From an uncultured Lachnospiraceae bacterium (GTDB lineage: Bacteria; Bacillota; Clostridia; Lachnospirales; Lachnospiraceae): a stretch of DNA of 39,826 bases. Where the stretch lies: NCBI GenBank assembly GCA_910587935.1, contig CAJUNP010000027.1, positions 1-39,826 of the forward strand, read 5' to 3'. A program made the translations under genes and the position numbers. Shown one piece after another: positions 8,337-17,647 of this stretch (position 1 is the first letter of the stretch; each line of letters starts with the position of its first letter). The notes beneath the pieces were generated by a model that was not told the DNA's origin, ran no database searches, and saw nothing but the letters and a program-made list of their open reading frames with translations.

Positions 8337-9164
8337 TTACAGCTCACCCTTTTTTTGCTTTACCAGTTCCAGATCCTCATCTTTTTTTACGATTACCCCC
8401 ACAAAAGGAAGCGCCGCTTTAATCCGTTCTGCGCCGATTCCCCCGATCTGCAGGGCGTTAATCCAGTCAATCAACTCGGAAGTACTGGGTTTTTTACGTA
8501 TATCGCGGAAACCGCGGAGCTCATAAAACACTTCCATAGCCGCTTTTAGCAGATTCTCTTCCACATCCGGGTAATGGGTCTTTACGATTTCTTCCATCAG
8601 CTCCTTATCCGGGAAATCAATATAATGGAAAATACACCTTCTTAAAAATGCGTCGGGAAGCTCTTTTTCCGCGTTGGACGTAATAATAACGATGGGGCGT
8701 TTTTTCGCCTTTACCGTACGTTTTGTCTCATGAATATAGAATTCCATCTGATCCAGTTCCCACAAAAGATCGTTGGGAAATTCAATATCCGCTTTATCGA
8801 TTTCATCAATCAGAAGCACCGCATGTTCTTCCGATTCAAACGCTTCTCCCAGCTTGCCCAGCTTAATATAACGGGCAATGTCATCCACCCCTTCTTCCCC
8901 GAACTGTCCGTCGTAAAGCCGCTGGATAGTATCGTACATATAAAGTCCGTCCTGCGCTTTGGTGGTAGACTTAATATTCCAGATAATCAGTTTCATTCCG
9001 AGAGAATCCGCAACCGCCCGTGCAAGCATCGTCTTGCCGGTCCCCGGTTCTCCCTTTATAAGCAGCGGTTTTTGCAAAGCAATCGCCACGTTTACGCTGG
9101 CCATCAGTTCTTCACTGGCGACATATTGTCCGGTTCCTGCAAAGCTTTTATTATTTTCACTCAT
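8337..9164 (-). CDS. MoxR-family AAA+ ATPase
   Basis: An AAA+ ATPase of about 275 residues with Walker A GEPGTGKTM, Walker B LLIDEIDKAD, sensor 1 IITSNAEKELPDAFLRRC and the arginine-finger region typical of MoxR proteins. It partners with the VWA protein encoded 2 nt downstream. The frame also opens at GTG 9215, overlapping the gpsA stop, which would add 17 residues; I prefer ATG 9164 because the extra residues look non-conserved. Lying between gpsA and tyrS, the pair is inserted in a housekeeping operon; its role there is not evident. Confidence 0.92.
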   Translation of the reverse strand: MSENNKSFAGTGQYVASEELMASVNVAIALQKPLLIKGEPGTGKTMLARAVADSLGMKLIIWNIKSTTKAQDGLYMYDTIQRLYDGQFGEEGVDDIARYIKLGKLGEAFESEEHAVLLIDEIDKADIEFPNDLLWELDQMEFYIHETKRTVKAKKRPIVIITSNAEKELPDAFLRRCIFHYIDFPDKELMEEIVKTHYPDVEENLLKAAMEVFYELRGFRDIRKKPSTSELIDWINALQIGGIGAERIKAALPFVGVIVKKDEDLELVKQKKGEL

Positions 9165-9211
9165 ATCCGTACCTGTTCCTTTCCGGCTGCAATCCTTTAA
9201 AAGTCCTGGAA

Positions 9212-10219
9212 TCACCAGGGAATCAGCGGGTTTTCAATTTTTTTATCCCGCAGCATCAAATCCTTTACCGCCTCGTCGGCAGGTTTATGTTCAAACAGTA
9301 CTTTGTTCACCTGCTCGATAATGGGGAGCTGAACCTGGTACTTCCCGGCCAGTTCCATAGCGGCCTTAGCGGAGTAAACGCCTTCCACCACCATTTTAAC
9401 TTCCTCCATGGCTTCCTCCATGCTCTTCCCCCGGCCAATCAGTATACCGGCCCTGCGGTTCCTGGAATGCATACTGGCGCAGGTCACAATCAAATCCCCG
9501 ATTCCGGAAAGACCGCAAAAGGTCTCAAATTTCCCGCCCATAGCGGTTCCGAGTCTTGCAATCTCCGTAATGCCTCTGGTAATCAGAGCCGCTTTGGTAT
9601 TATCTCCATACCCCAGTCCATCCGCAATACCCGCCGCTAAAGCCACCACATTTTTCAAAGCGGCGCCAAGCTCGATGCCAAGCACGTCCGGACTGATATA
9701 TACCCTGAAAACATCGTTCATAAACAAGTTCTGCAGATATTCCGCGGTTTCCTTTTTTCTGGAGCCTACCACGATGGTCGTCGGAATTCCCTTGCCCACC
9801 TCTTCCGCATGGGAGGGGCCGGACAGAACGGCAACCTCCGCCTGGGGCAGTTCTTCCTCGATGATCTGGGACAGGGTCAGCTGGGTATGCTCTTCAATGC
9901 CTTTGGAAACATTAATGATAATCTGCCCTTGCTTCACAGATCGTTTCAGCTTTTCCGCCGTACTCCGCGTAAAAAGAGACGGTACGGCAAAAACCAGTAA
10001 ATCTTTTTCTTCCGCCGCCTGTGCAATATCACAGGTAAAATCCATATCCTCCGGAAGCTTTACTCCCGGAAGCTTGTCTTTGTGTTCGCGTTCCTGATTC
10101 AACATCGCAATTTCGGATTCAATCGGCGACCAGACCGTAACCTGATGTCCGTTCTTATGTAATAAAAGCGCAAGGGCCGTTCCCCAGCTTCCCGCGCCGA
10201 TTACTGCAACAGCTGCCAT
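9212..10219 (-). CDS. gpsA: Glycerol-3-phosphate dehydrogenase [NAD(P)+]
   Basis: Reduces dihydroxyacetone phosphate to sn-glycerol 3-phosphate, the backbone of membrane phospholipids. It has 335 residues, with the Rossmann nucleotide-binding motif GAGSWG at residues 8-13, the family stretch NVSKGIEEHTQLTLSQ, and the catalytic region GIELGAALKNVVALAAGI. Its ATG shares a base with the plsY stop codon (TAATG), so the next enzyme of the same pathway is translationally coupled upstream. The gpsA-plsY-der order is typical of Firmicutes. Confidence 0.97.
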   Translation of the reverse strand: MAAVAVIGAGSWGTALALLLHKNGHQVTVWSPIESEIAMLNQEREHKDKLPGVKLPEDMDFTCDIAQAAEEKDLLVFAVPSLFTRSTAEKLKRSVKQGQIIINVSKGIEEHTQLTLSQIIEEELPQAEVAVLSGPSHAEEVGKGIPTTIVVGSRKKETAEYLQNLFMNDVFRVYISPDVLGIELGAALKNVVALAAGIADGLGYGDNTKAALITRGITEIARLGTAMGGKFETFCGLSGIGDLIVTCASMHSRNRRAGILIGRGKSMEEAMEEVKMVVEGVYSAKAAMELAGKYQVQLPIIEQVNKVLFEHKPADEAVKDLMLRDKKIENPLIPW

Positions 10220-10875
10220 TATGCTTCCTCCTTGTTCTTTTTGCTAAGATAAGTCTTGCGTTCGACGCCTTTTACCAGCCTGACAATGTTCTCCCGGTGT
10301 TTCCAGTACGCCATAACCGTAAGAAACGCTGAAATCCCGTACAATTCATAGAGCTGGGCCTGGGTCAGCCCTCCAAAAACGCCCGTCTGTCCGCAGATTA
10401 CCATTTCGATCAGGAAACCGGCATATACCAGAAGCGATCCCAGCGACACATAATGGGTAGTAAAAAAGATTCCGAAAAATAATATCACGCCCATGGGAAT
10501 AAACAACGGGTGAAAAGACAGAATCAGCCCGGCCGTAGCCGCAATCCCTTTTCCTCCTTTAAAATTCAGGTAAAAGGGGAAATTGTGTCCCAAAATAGCC
10601 CCCGCTCCCGCATACAGCATCAGAAGATAAATAATCTCTCCGTAATTTCTTCCAAAAAGCAGCCGCACCGCGACCACCGCCAGGATACACTTTATCACAT
10701 CTCCCGCAAAAACGATCAGTCCCGCCTTCGTTCCGAGAACCCGCAGGGTATTGGTCGTTCCCGCGTTGCCGCTTCCGTGGCTGCGGATATCAATACCGTG
10801 CGCCTTCCCGTAAAAATACGCGGTCTGAAAAAGACCGAATGCATAGCCGATTGCTAAACATATAATTCGTTCCAT
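10219..10875 (-). CDS. plsY: Glycerol-3-phosphate acyltransferase (acyl-phosphate type)
   Basis: Integral membrane enzyme that moves an acyl group from acyl-phosphate to glycerol 3-phosphate, the first acylation in phospholipid synthesis. The 218-residue protein has several hydrophobic spans and three family motifs: SHGSGNAGTTNTLRVLG, GHNFPFYLNFKGGKGIA, and a C-terminal HRENI segment. It overlaps both neighbours by one base (TAATG with der upstream and with gpsA downstream), forming a tightly coupled der-plsY-gpsA unit that makes and then uses glycerol 3-phosphate. Confidence 0.97.
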   Translation of the reverse strand: MERIICLAIGYAFGLFQTAYFYGKAHGIDIRSHGSGNAGTTNTLRVLGTKAGLIVFAGDVIKCILAVVAVRLLFGRNYGEIIYLLMLYAGAGAILGHNFPFYLNFKGGKGIAATAGLILSFHPLFIPMGVILFFGIFFTTHYVSLGSLLVYAGFLIEMVICGQTGVFGGLTQAQLYELYGISAFLTVMAYWKHRENIVRLVKGVERKTYLSKKNKEEA

Positions 10876-12212
10876 TACTGCTTTTCCTTTCGCTCCCGAA
10901 TAATAAATTTTAGAGGGGTTCCCTTAAAGCCAAAAGCTTCCCGGATCTGATTTTCTATATATCTGGTATAGGAAAAATGCATCAGTTCCTTATCATTTAC
11001 AAAAATCACAAACGTAGGCGGCTTTACCGACGCCTGGGTAATATAGTACAGACGCAGACGCTTTCCTTTGTCGGATGGAGGCTGCTGCATGGCGACGGCT
11101 TCCGACATGATCTCGTTTAATACGCCGGTGGCAACACGCATGGCATGATTTTCACTGACCATATCGATCGTCTCAAACAGCTTATTCATACGCTGTCCCG
11201 TTTTGGCCGAGATAAACAAAAGCTCCGCGTAAGGCATATACGCCAGAACATTCCGTACCTTTTCGGTAAAACGGTAGATGGTCTTATCATCCTTTTCCAC
11301 CGCATCCCATTTATTTACGGCTATAATGACCGCTTTACCCCGGTCATGGGCAATCCCTGCAATCTTGGCGTCCTGTTCCGTTACGCCCTCCGCCGCGTCG
11401 ATTACCAAAACGGCCACATCGGCGCGTTCCACAGCGCTGACCGTCCTCACGATCATGTAATGCTCCAAATCTTCTTTTACCCTGTTTTTTCTTCGAAGTC
11501 CCGCCGTATCGATAAACATATAATCTTTACCGTTATACCGGACAGGCGTATCCACCGCGTCCCGGGTGGTTCCCGCAATATCCGAAACAATCAGACGTTC
11601 TTCCCCAAGCAGCTTATTAATAATGGAAGATTTTCCCACGTTAGGCTTGCCTACAATGGCGACCCGAATACGGTCATCCTCTTCCTCCTCCTGGCTGTCT
11701 TCAGGAAAATATCCGATGACCTCGTCCAGCATGTCTCCCAACCCCATCCGATTCACTGCGGAAACGGGATGCGGGTCTCCGATGCCCAGATTATAAAACT
11801 CATAGACATCCGCCATATATTTTTCAAAATGATCCACCTTATTTACCACAAGCACTACCGGCTTATGGGAACGGCGCAGCATGTCCGCCACTTTGGAATC
11901 GGCGTCCACAAGGCCCTGCTTTACATCCACCATAAAAAGAATCACGTCCGCCGTGTCAATGGCAGTCTGCGCCTGCTGCCGCATCTGGGCTAATATGATA
12001 TCCTGGCTGTCAGGCTCGATTCCGCCTGTGTCAATCAACGTAAAATTCTTATCCAGCCAGCTTACATCCGCATAGATCCGGTCTCTGGTAATGCCCGGCG
12101 TATCTTTAACGATTGATATCCGCTCCCCCGCCAGCGCGTTAAACAGCGTAGACTTGCCTACATTGGGACGTCCCACGACTGCCACGATAGGCTTGGTTTT
12201 TCTCTTAGACAT
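10875..12212 (-). CDS. der: Ribosome assembly GTPase Der (EngA)
   Basis: Double-GTPase needed for 50S ribosomal subunit maturation. The 445-residue protein shows two G domains, with P-loops GRPNVGKST (residues 14-22) and GKPNVGKSS (about 185-193), switch motifs DTPGITRDR and DIAGTTRDA, G4 motifs NKVD and NKWD, and a C-terminal KH-like domain. It starts 48 nt after the DUF512 gene, in the conserved Clostridia order DUF512-der-plsY-gpsA. Confidence 0.98.
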   Translation of the reverse strand: MSKRKTKPIVAVVGRPNVGKSTLFNALAGERISIVKDTPGITRDRIYADVSWLDKNFTLIDTGGIEPDSQDIILAQMRQQAQTAIDTADVILFMVDVKQGLVDADSKVADMLRRSHKPVVLVVNKVDHFEKYMADVYEFYNLGIGDPHPVSAVNRMGLGDMLDEVIGYFPEDSQEEEEDDRIRVAIVGKPNVGKSSIINKLLGEERLIVSDIAGTTRDAVDTPVRYNGKDYMFIDTAGLRRKNRVKEDLEHYMIVRTVSAVERADVAVLVIDAAEGVTEQDAKIAGIAHDRGKAVIIAVNKWDAVEKDDKTIYRFTEKVRNVLAYMPYAELLFISAKTGQRMNKLFETIDMVSENHAMRVATGVLNEIMSEAVAMQQPPSDKGKRLRLYYITQASVKPPTFVIFVNDKELMHFSYTRYIENQIREAFGFKGTPLKFIIRERKEKQ

Positions 12213-12260
12213 ATATATACCTTCCTGTTTTATCCATTCTTACCTATTTTATCTCGAAAT

Positions 12261-13598
12261 TCAGGGTTTGTCACCTAAAATTGCCAAAATAAAGTCACAT
12301 CCGCTTGATTTTACAATATCTACGGGAACTTGTAAAGCATTTTCCAATTGTGTAACCGTAACGTCGTCCAGAAAAACGGCTTCCCCGCTGCGCAGAACAT
12401 TCTGCGGCAGCAAAAGCCGCTCCCCCAATTCCTTTCCCGTCAGCTGCTTTCGGATATCGCCTCCCGTCAAAAGACCGGAAACCGTAATATTTTCCCCGAA
12501 AAATTCATTGACCACAGGATACACATGAACCGTAAGACAGGGAAAAGCTTCCTGCATCCGTTCCGCCATTTTCCGAATGTAAGGATACGCCAGAAGTCCT
12601 GTCGCCATGGACACCGCCTTTTGTACGCTTCTGTCCGGCAGGCTTCTTTGAACCGCCAGCTCCTCCATTCCCCGCTCAAATTCATTCAATAAAAGACGCA
12701 GCATACCGACCCCGTTCTCCAGCTGCAGATAACCGTCGTAACGTTCTTCCTCCGGCAGTTCCTCTCCCGCCAGAATATACCACTCGTCGCTGGCATGGAC
12801 AAAATGAATGCCGCGCTCCCGATACAGCTTATCCTGCCACCGGTGAATGGTCCGCAAAACCGCCCTGGCATCTTCTTTTGTAAAAGGCTCCAGGGGATAT
12901 AAGCCGTCCCGGTACCGGGAAAGCCCTACCGGAACTACGGAAACGCTTTCCAGATGCGGCAGGTAACGGGTCAGCTCCCGAATGCTTCTCTCCAGTTCTT
13001 CCCCATCGTTAATTCCCCTGCATAAAACGATCTGCCCGTTCATGGCAATACCCGCTTCAAACAGTCTGTCCACCTTTTTTAAAGCGTCCCCTGCAAAACG
13101 GTTGTTTAGCATTTTGCAGCGAAGCTGCGTATTGGTCGTCTGAAAGGATATGTTAATGGGAGACAGATGATACCGGATAATCCGGTCGATATCGTGCTCC
13201 GACATATTGGTAAGCGTTACATAATTCCCCTGCAGAAATGAAAGCCTGGAATCGTCGTCCTTAAAATACAGGGTCTCCCGCATCCCCTCAGGCATCTGAT
13301 CGATAAAACAGAAGATACATTTATTATGGCAGGAACGGTAATCATCCATCAGCCCGTTCTCAAATTCAATTCCCAGATCTTCGTCAAATTCCTTGTCAAT
13401 TTCCAGAAGCCACTGCTCCCCGTCCGGCTTTTCGATTAAAACCTCCAGATACTCATCCTGTATCAGAAACTGATAATCAAATATATCTTCAACAGGCGTC
13501 TGGTCAATCTCCAAAAGCCTGTCCCCCGGAGCAATCCCCATTTCCTCCGCAATGCTTCCCTCTGCTGTCTTTTTAATTATATGTTCTTTTCTTTTCAT
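12261..13598 (-). CDS. DUF512 radical-SAM-like protein with PDZ domain
   Basis: A 445-residue protein. Residues 1-60 form a PDZ-like module (AEEMGIAPGDRLLEIDQTPV). It is followed by a radical-SAM-type cluster motif CHNKCIFCF and the DUF512 C-terminal half (FFGENITVSGLLTGGDI). Family members are widespread in Clostridia and cyanobacteria, and their substrate is not known to me. The three cysteines CxxxCxxC should bind a [4Fe-4S] cluster. It is the first gene of the der operon, with its own promoter directly abutting that of the divergent prs gene. Confidence 0.92.
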   Translation of the reverse strand: MKRKEHIIKKTAEGSIAEEMGIAPGDRLLEIDQTPVEDIFDYQFLIQDEYLEVLIEKPDGEQWLLEIDKEFDEDLGIEFENGLMDDYRSCHNKCIFCFIDQMPEGMRETLYFKDDDSRLSFLQGNYVTLTNMSEHDIDRIIRYHLSPINISFQTTNTQLRCKMLNNRFAGDALKKVDRLFEAGIAMNGQIVLCRGINDGEELERSIRELTRYLPHLESVSVVPVGLSRYRDGLYPLEPFTKEDARAVLRTIHRWQDKLYRERGIHFVHASDEWYILAGEELPEEERYDGYLQLENGVGMLRLLLNEFERGMEELAVQRSLPDRSVQKAVSMATGLLAYPYIRKMAERMQEAFPCLTVHVYPVVNEFFGENITVSGLLTGGDIRKQLTGKELGERLLLPQNVLRSGEAVFLDDVTVTQLENALQVPVDIVKSSGCDFILAILGDKP

Positions 13599-13625
13599 CT
13601 TGGCTTTCCACGCTCCTGTCTCTTT

Positions 13626-13654
13626 ATTCTACTAGAAAATCCTTGACGTGTCAC
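13626..13654 (-). promoter_or_regulatory. Promoter of the DUF512-der operon
   Basis: On the minus strand GTGACA (13654-13649) and TAGAAT (13631-13626) are 17 bp apart. Its -35 box touches the -35 box of the plus-strand prs promoter, so both promoters share one RNA polymerase landing site. Confidence 0.55.
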
Positions 13655-13671
13655 TAGCATAATGATATAAA
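13643..13671 (+). promoter_or_regulatory. Promoter of prs
   Basis: TTGACG (13643-13648) and TATAAA (13666-13671) with a 17 bp spacer. The expected start near 13678 gives a leader of about 23 nt containing GGAGG at 13691-13695. Confidence 0.65.
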
Positions 13672-13700
13672 AGAAATGAAGTATACCTATGGAGGTTCAT

Positions 13701-14897
13701 ATGCCTAACTTACGCGAACTGGAAAATGCGATGCCTGTGGCGCCGCTCAAAATTGTAGCTCTGGAATCTGCCGAAACCCTTGCGGGCGAGGTGAACAATT
13801 ATCTGGTAGATTTCCGGAAAAGTGTAAATAACAAAGTCAAAAACGATCCCGCCTTTCACGGTTACAGGGAAGACAGCTATCTGACATCGTTTGACTGCCC
13901 GCGCTTCGGAACCGGAGAAGCCAAGGCCGTCTTTCATGAATCCGTCCGGGGCAAGGATCTGTTTATTCTGGTGGATGTCTGCAATCATAGTATTACATAT
14001 AATATGAACGGCTATACCAACCATATGTCGCCCGACGACCACTATCAGGATTTGAAGCGTGTGATTGCCGCCGCTGCCGGCAAGGCAAAACGAATCAACG
14101 TCATCATGCCTTTCCTATACGAAGGACGCCAGCATAAAAGAAGCGGCCGCGAATCCCTGGACTGCGCCTACGCGCTGGAAGAGCTTCGCGATATGGGCGT
14201 TTCCAACTTTATCACCTTTGACGCTCACGACCCCAGAGTCGCCAACGCCATGCCCTTAAGCGGTTTCGATAACTTTACGCCGCCCTACCAGTTTATGCGC
14301 GCGCTTCTGGAAAATGAGGAAGACCTGCTGGTGGACAAGGACCATATGATTGTAATAAGCCCCGACGAAGGAGCGCTTGCCCGCGCTATTTACTTTGCAA
14401 GCGTGATCGGCGTGGATACCGGCATGTTTTACAAGCGCCGCGATTATTCCACCATTGTTAACGGCAAGAATCCCATTGTCGCCCACGAATTCTTAGGCGA
14501 CAATATAGACGGCAAGGATGTGGTAATCATCGACGACATGATTTCCTCCGGAGAAAGTATGCTGGATACCTCCAGACAATTAAAAGAAATGAACGCCAAA
14601 CGCGTTTTTATCTGCTGTACCTTCGGACTGTTTACAAGCGGACTGAAGGCCTTTGACGAAGCCTACGAAAAATGCTATTTTGACCGGGTAATCACTACCA
14701 ACTTAAGCTACCAGCCGCCGGAGTTAAAGAAAAAACCGTATTTTGTAGAAGCCAGCATGAGCAAATTCCTGGCTTCCATTATCGATTTTATGAACCATGA
14801 CGTATCTCTTTCCAACGTTCATGAACCGACGGAAAAAATTCACGAAGTTCTGGCCAGGTATAATAACCGGGAAAACACAGAAATTGAATACGAATAG
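13701..14897 (+). CDS. prs: Ribose-phosphate pyrophosphokinase, long clostridial form
   Basis: Makes PRPP from ribose 5-phosphate and ATP for nucleotide, histidine and tryptophan synthesis. The PRPP-binding loop VVIIDDMISSGESMLDT is clear, as are the ATP/flexible-loop regions (YEGRQHKRSGRESLDC) and FDAHDPRVANAMP. At 398 residues it is much longer than the usual 310-330, a form seen in Clostridia, with N- and C-terminal extensions. ATG 13701 is chosen because GGAGG (13691-13695) sits 5 nt before it; the upstream ATG at 13689 overlaps that site. It is monocistronic, ending at a hairpin shared with the convergent kinase gene. Confidence 0.93.
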   Translation: MPNLRELENAMPVAPLKIVALESAETLAGEVNNYLVDFRKSVNNKVKNDPAFHGYREDSYLTSFDCPRFGTGEAKAVFHESVRGKDLFILVDVCNHSITYNMNGYTNHMSPDDHYQDLKRVIAAAAGKAKRINVIMPFLYEGRQHKRSGRESLDCAYALEELRDMGVSNFITFDAHDPRVANAMPLSGFDNFTPPYQFMRALLENEEDLLVDKDHMIVISPDEGALARAIYFASVIGVDTGMFYKRRDYSTIVNGKNPIVAHEFLGDNIDGKDVVIIDDMISSGESMLDTSRQLKEMNAKRVFICCTFGLFTSGLKAFDEAYEKCYFDRVITTNLSYQPPELKKKPYFVEASMSKFLASIIDFMNHDVSLSNVHEPTEKIHEVLARYNNRENTEIEYE

Positions 14898-14923
14898 GCG
14901 GCAGGTAATCTCCCTCCACAATA

Positions 14924-14957
14924 AAAAGAACCGATTCCAGACCGGACCGGTTCTTTT
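14924..14957. terminator. Bidirectional terminator between prs and histidine kinase
   Basis: AAAAGAACCG (14924-14933) pairs with CGGTTCTTTT (14948-14957), giving a T-rich run on either strand. It lies between two convergent genes and can serve both. Confidence 0.85.
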
Positions 14958-14969
14958 CTTATTACATGA

Positions 14970-17621
14970 TTATGCGTCAAGCAGCGGGAATGTCAGAGAT
15001 ACCTTAAATAAATCCCCGTCCAGATAAATGTCAAATTTCCCGTTCTGCGCTTCCGTCAGATTCTTTGCGATGGAGAGTCCCAGACCGCTTCCTTCCGTGC
15101 TTCGCGATATATCGCCGCGGATAAATCGTTCCGTTAACTCCGACGCATCAATATTCAGGGGCTGCGCGGAAATATTTTTTACCGAAAGAACCGCCAGCTT
15201 TCTGTCATCATAGCTTTCAATCTGCATAGTCAGATAAATTCTTGTATGCTCCAAAGCATACTTGTAAATATTGTTAAACAGATTTTCAACGACGCGCCAC
15301 ATTCTCCGGCTGTCCGCTTCAATATAGGCGGTCTGTCCCGCCAGGTTATCCATTACCTGAAGCCCCCTTGCCTCAAATTTTTCCGAAAACTCTCCCACCG
15401 CCTGGTTGACAAGCTCCGTTAAGTTTATTTTCTCAAATACATAGGAAATATTTCCCGACGAAATCTTGGACGCTTCCACCAGATCCTCCGTCAGTTGCTT
15501 CAATCTCTGGGATTTCGCATCCAGAATGGCGATATATCCTTTTATCTTATCGTCCTGAATATCTTCCCGTTTCATCAAATCCACATAATTAATAATGGAA
15601 GTCAGCGGCGTTTTAATGTCATGGGATACATTTGTAATCAGATCGGCTTTCATCCGTTCATCCTTCATGCTGGTTTCCACCGCTTTGCGGATACCGTCCC
15701 CGATATTGTTTACCGCGTCCGCCAGCACCTGGTTCTCCCCGTGGGTTTCCTCCCGGATCTGATATTCGATTTCACCGTCGCGTATCCGGTTAATCCCCTT
15801 GATAATCTCATACCGCTCGTTTGTCCCCCGCATTAAGAGATACCCGATCCACAAATCAAAGCCCAATAACAGAAGAAAAAGGAATACCGCTGCCCAAAAG
15901 TTCCTTCTGGTATAACAGCCCAGATAAAATACGAGAGCCATACCTGCGCCGTTTATAAACAGATACGCAGCATAAATACCCCAGTTACGCAGCATATGAT
16001 CTTTATTTTCCCGGATGGACTCCTGCCACCGTTCATGAATACGACGGTACGTCGAAGCGATAAACGTATCCCGCAGCAGGTTTTTCCCTTTGATTCTCCG
16101 CACCAGACTGAGCAGGAAGCACCCGAACAGGAAAAAGCTGAAAAATGCCGCCGCTCCTACCATAAAGAATCCCACCGTACCGTTTTCCATATAAAATACT
16201 CTCTCAACAAATCTCCATCCGCCAAACAGAGCATACCACAGCATACAGATTAACCAGGCGGAAAAACCCGCCAGAAGCAGAACGAATTCCGTATGCATCC
16301 GGTCAAAAAGATTCAGATATAAAACCGTATTACCTTCCTCGCCGGGTTCCCATCCTGCCTTACAGCAAAGTATGATCATGATAACAAAATACGCCATAAA
16401 GAAGATTCCCGCCAGAATCAGCATATTTGCCACAGGAAACGTACTGCTTTCATAAACCCGGGAGGCATTGTAAAAATCGTCTTTCACAGGATATTCGCTG
16501 TCCAATCCGATCCAGATTTTTGTTGTTTCCGGATAGGCATACTCCAACAGGTTACTGGTCATCTGACTGAAAACAAGCTCCTCGCTTATGGGCATATTCG
16601 TGTCATACTCCATTTCCGCCGGACAGTAATATAAATATTTGTCATAAGTATCCTGAAAGGTCTGCGTTATTGTTTCCGGACTTGAAATCTGTCCGTCAAA
16701 TTTTTTAAGATTGGATATCTGAACCTTCGAGTCCCCCGACGTTGCAAGAATACAATACTTTACATTACTTTTATCTTCTCCATACAACTCCTGCAAATAC
16801 TGATAATTATTATAGTTAATGGAAAGATTTGCAATTGCCAGATCCAGATTATGAACCAAAGTAAAATAGTCGTCCCAATTATTTACCAGCTGTTCCAGAT
16901 TCTTTCCGTTAACGGTCTGATACCTGCACTTTAATATATCAATATAGCCGTAAACATATCCGTCCTCATCCGTAAAAATATCCTTAAGCCCCGAATAACT
17001 CGTCATAGTGTGAATACTTTGCTCCATCCAGACAGAAGGTATAAAATATCCTTCTCCGTCTTCTGAATTACCGCCGGATACGGACTGTCCGGGATAAGCC
17101 TCATAATCCACCACTGATATGGACAAGCCTTTCTCCGATTCCGCGAAATCAACCACCTCATACCAGTTATCCACCCGCACACATTTCGTTTCGTACGCCA
17201 GGCCATACTTGCTCCATTTCAGCAAATCCTCCAGACGGAAAACCGCCGACACCGATTCTTTGGAGCTCTGATCCCTCCGGTGTACGTAATCGGTAATATC
17301 GATCTCTTTTTTGCCGTCAAAAACCCCGTCTGTTTCCATCTGGCTGCGGACTACGGAGAACACCATAATATCGTTGACTGCCGCTCCTATCATCTGGCGG
17401 AATACATCGGACTCTTCAAAAATTTCATTGCCTTCAAACGGGCCGATCTGACAATATAAGTTCCCGTCCAGCGTTGACATCCTGAAGCTTCCGCCGGCCA
17501 ACGTTCTATACAGGCACAGAATACAGGAAACAATCAGCAGCTGCGCCAGAAAAAACAGAAGAATCTTCTTCCATGTTTTCACCGGCTTCTTTCTGTTATT
17601 CACAATTCTTTTATCTTCCAT
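14970..17621 (-). CDS. Multi-pass membrane sensor histidine kinase
   Basis: An 883-residue kinase paired with the response regulator just upstream. There is one N-terminal membrane span (about residues 20-37), an extracellular region of roughly 350 residues, then five more hydrophobic spans (from NMLILAGIFFMAYFVIMIIL to FWAAVFLFLLLLGFDL), a linker, a HisKA domain with NVSHDIKTPLTS (phospho-His near 667), and an ATPase domain with N-box NLFNNIYKYAL and G-box GSGLGLS. ATG 17621 follows AGGGGG by 7 nt and is preferred over GTG 17651, which overlaps the regulator stop. The large extracellular part shows no sensor family I recognise; the signal is unknown. Confidence 0.92.
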   Translation of the reverse strand: MEDKRIVNNRKKPVKTWKKILLFFLAQLLIVSCILCLYRTLAGGSFRMSTLDGNLYCQIGPFEGNEIFEESDVFRQMIGAAVNDIMVFSVVRSQMETDGVFDGKKEIDITDYVHRRDQSSKESVSAVFRLEDLLKWSKYGLAYETKCVRVDNWYEVVDFAESEKGLSISVVDYEAYPGQSVSGGNSEDGEGYFIPSVWMEQSIHTMTSYSGLKDIFTDEDGYVYGYIDILKCRYQTVNGKNLEQLVNNWDDYFTLVHNLDLAIANLSINYNNYQYLQELYGEDKSNVKYCILATSGDSKVQISNLKKFDGQISSPETITQTFQDTYDKYLYYCPAEMEYDTNMPISEELVFSQMTSNLLEYAYPETTKIWIGLDSEYPVKDDFYNASRVYESSTFPVANMLILAGIFFMAYFVIMIILCCKAGWEPGEEGNTVLYLNLFDRMHTEFVLLLAGFSAWLICMLWYALFGGWRFVERVFYMENGTVGFFMVGAAAFFSFFLFGCFLLSLVRRIKGKNLLRDTFIASTYRRIHERWQESIRENKDHMLRNWGIYAAYLFINGAGMALVFYLGCYTRRNFWAAVFLFLLLLGFDLWIGYLLMRGTNERYEIIKGINRIRDGEIEYQIREETHGENQVLADAVNNIGDGIRKAVETSMKDERMKADLITNVSHDIKTPLTSIINYVDLMKREDIQDDKIKGYIAILDAKSQRLKQLTEDLVEASKISSGNISYVFEKINLTELVNQAVGEFSEKFEARGLQVMDNLAGQTAYIEADSRRMWRVVENLFNNIYKYALEHTRIYLTMQIESYDDRKLAVLSVKNISAQPLNIDASELTERFIRGDISRSTEGSGLGLSIAKNLTEAQNGKFDIYLDGDLFKVSLTFPLLDA

Positions 17622-17647
17622 TAGTATACCCCCTGAGCGATTGTCTG

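Noticed and set aside
9408..10097. A 229-codon plus-strand frame opposite gpsA
   Set aside because: Serine/proline-rich shadow of a conserved gene, no ribosome site.
11145..11993. A 282-codon plus-strand frame opposite der
   Set aside because: Antisense shadow of a highly conserved GTPase gene; composition is histidine/arginine-rich and unlike real proteins here.
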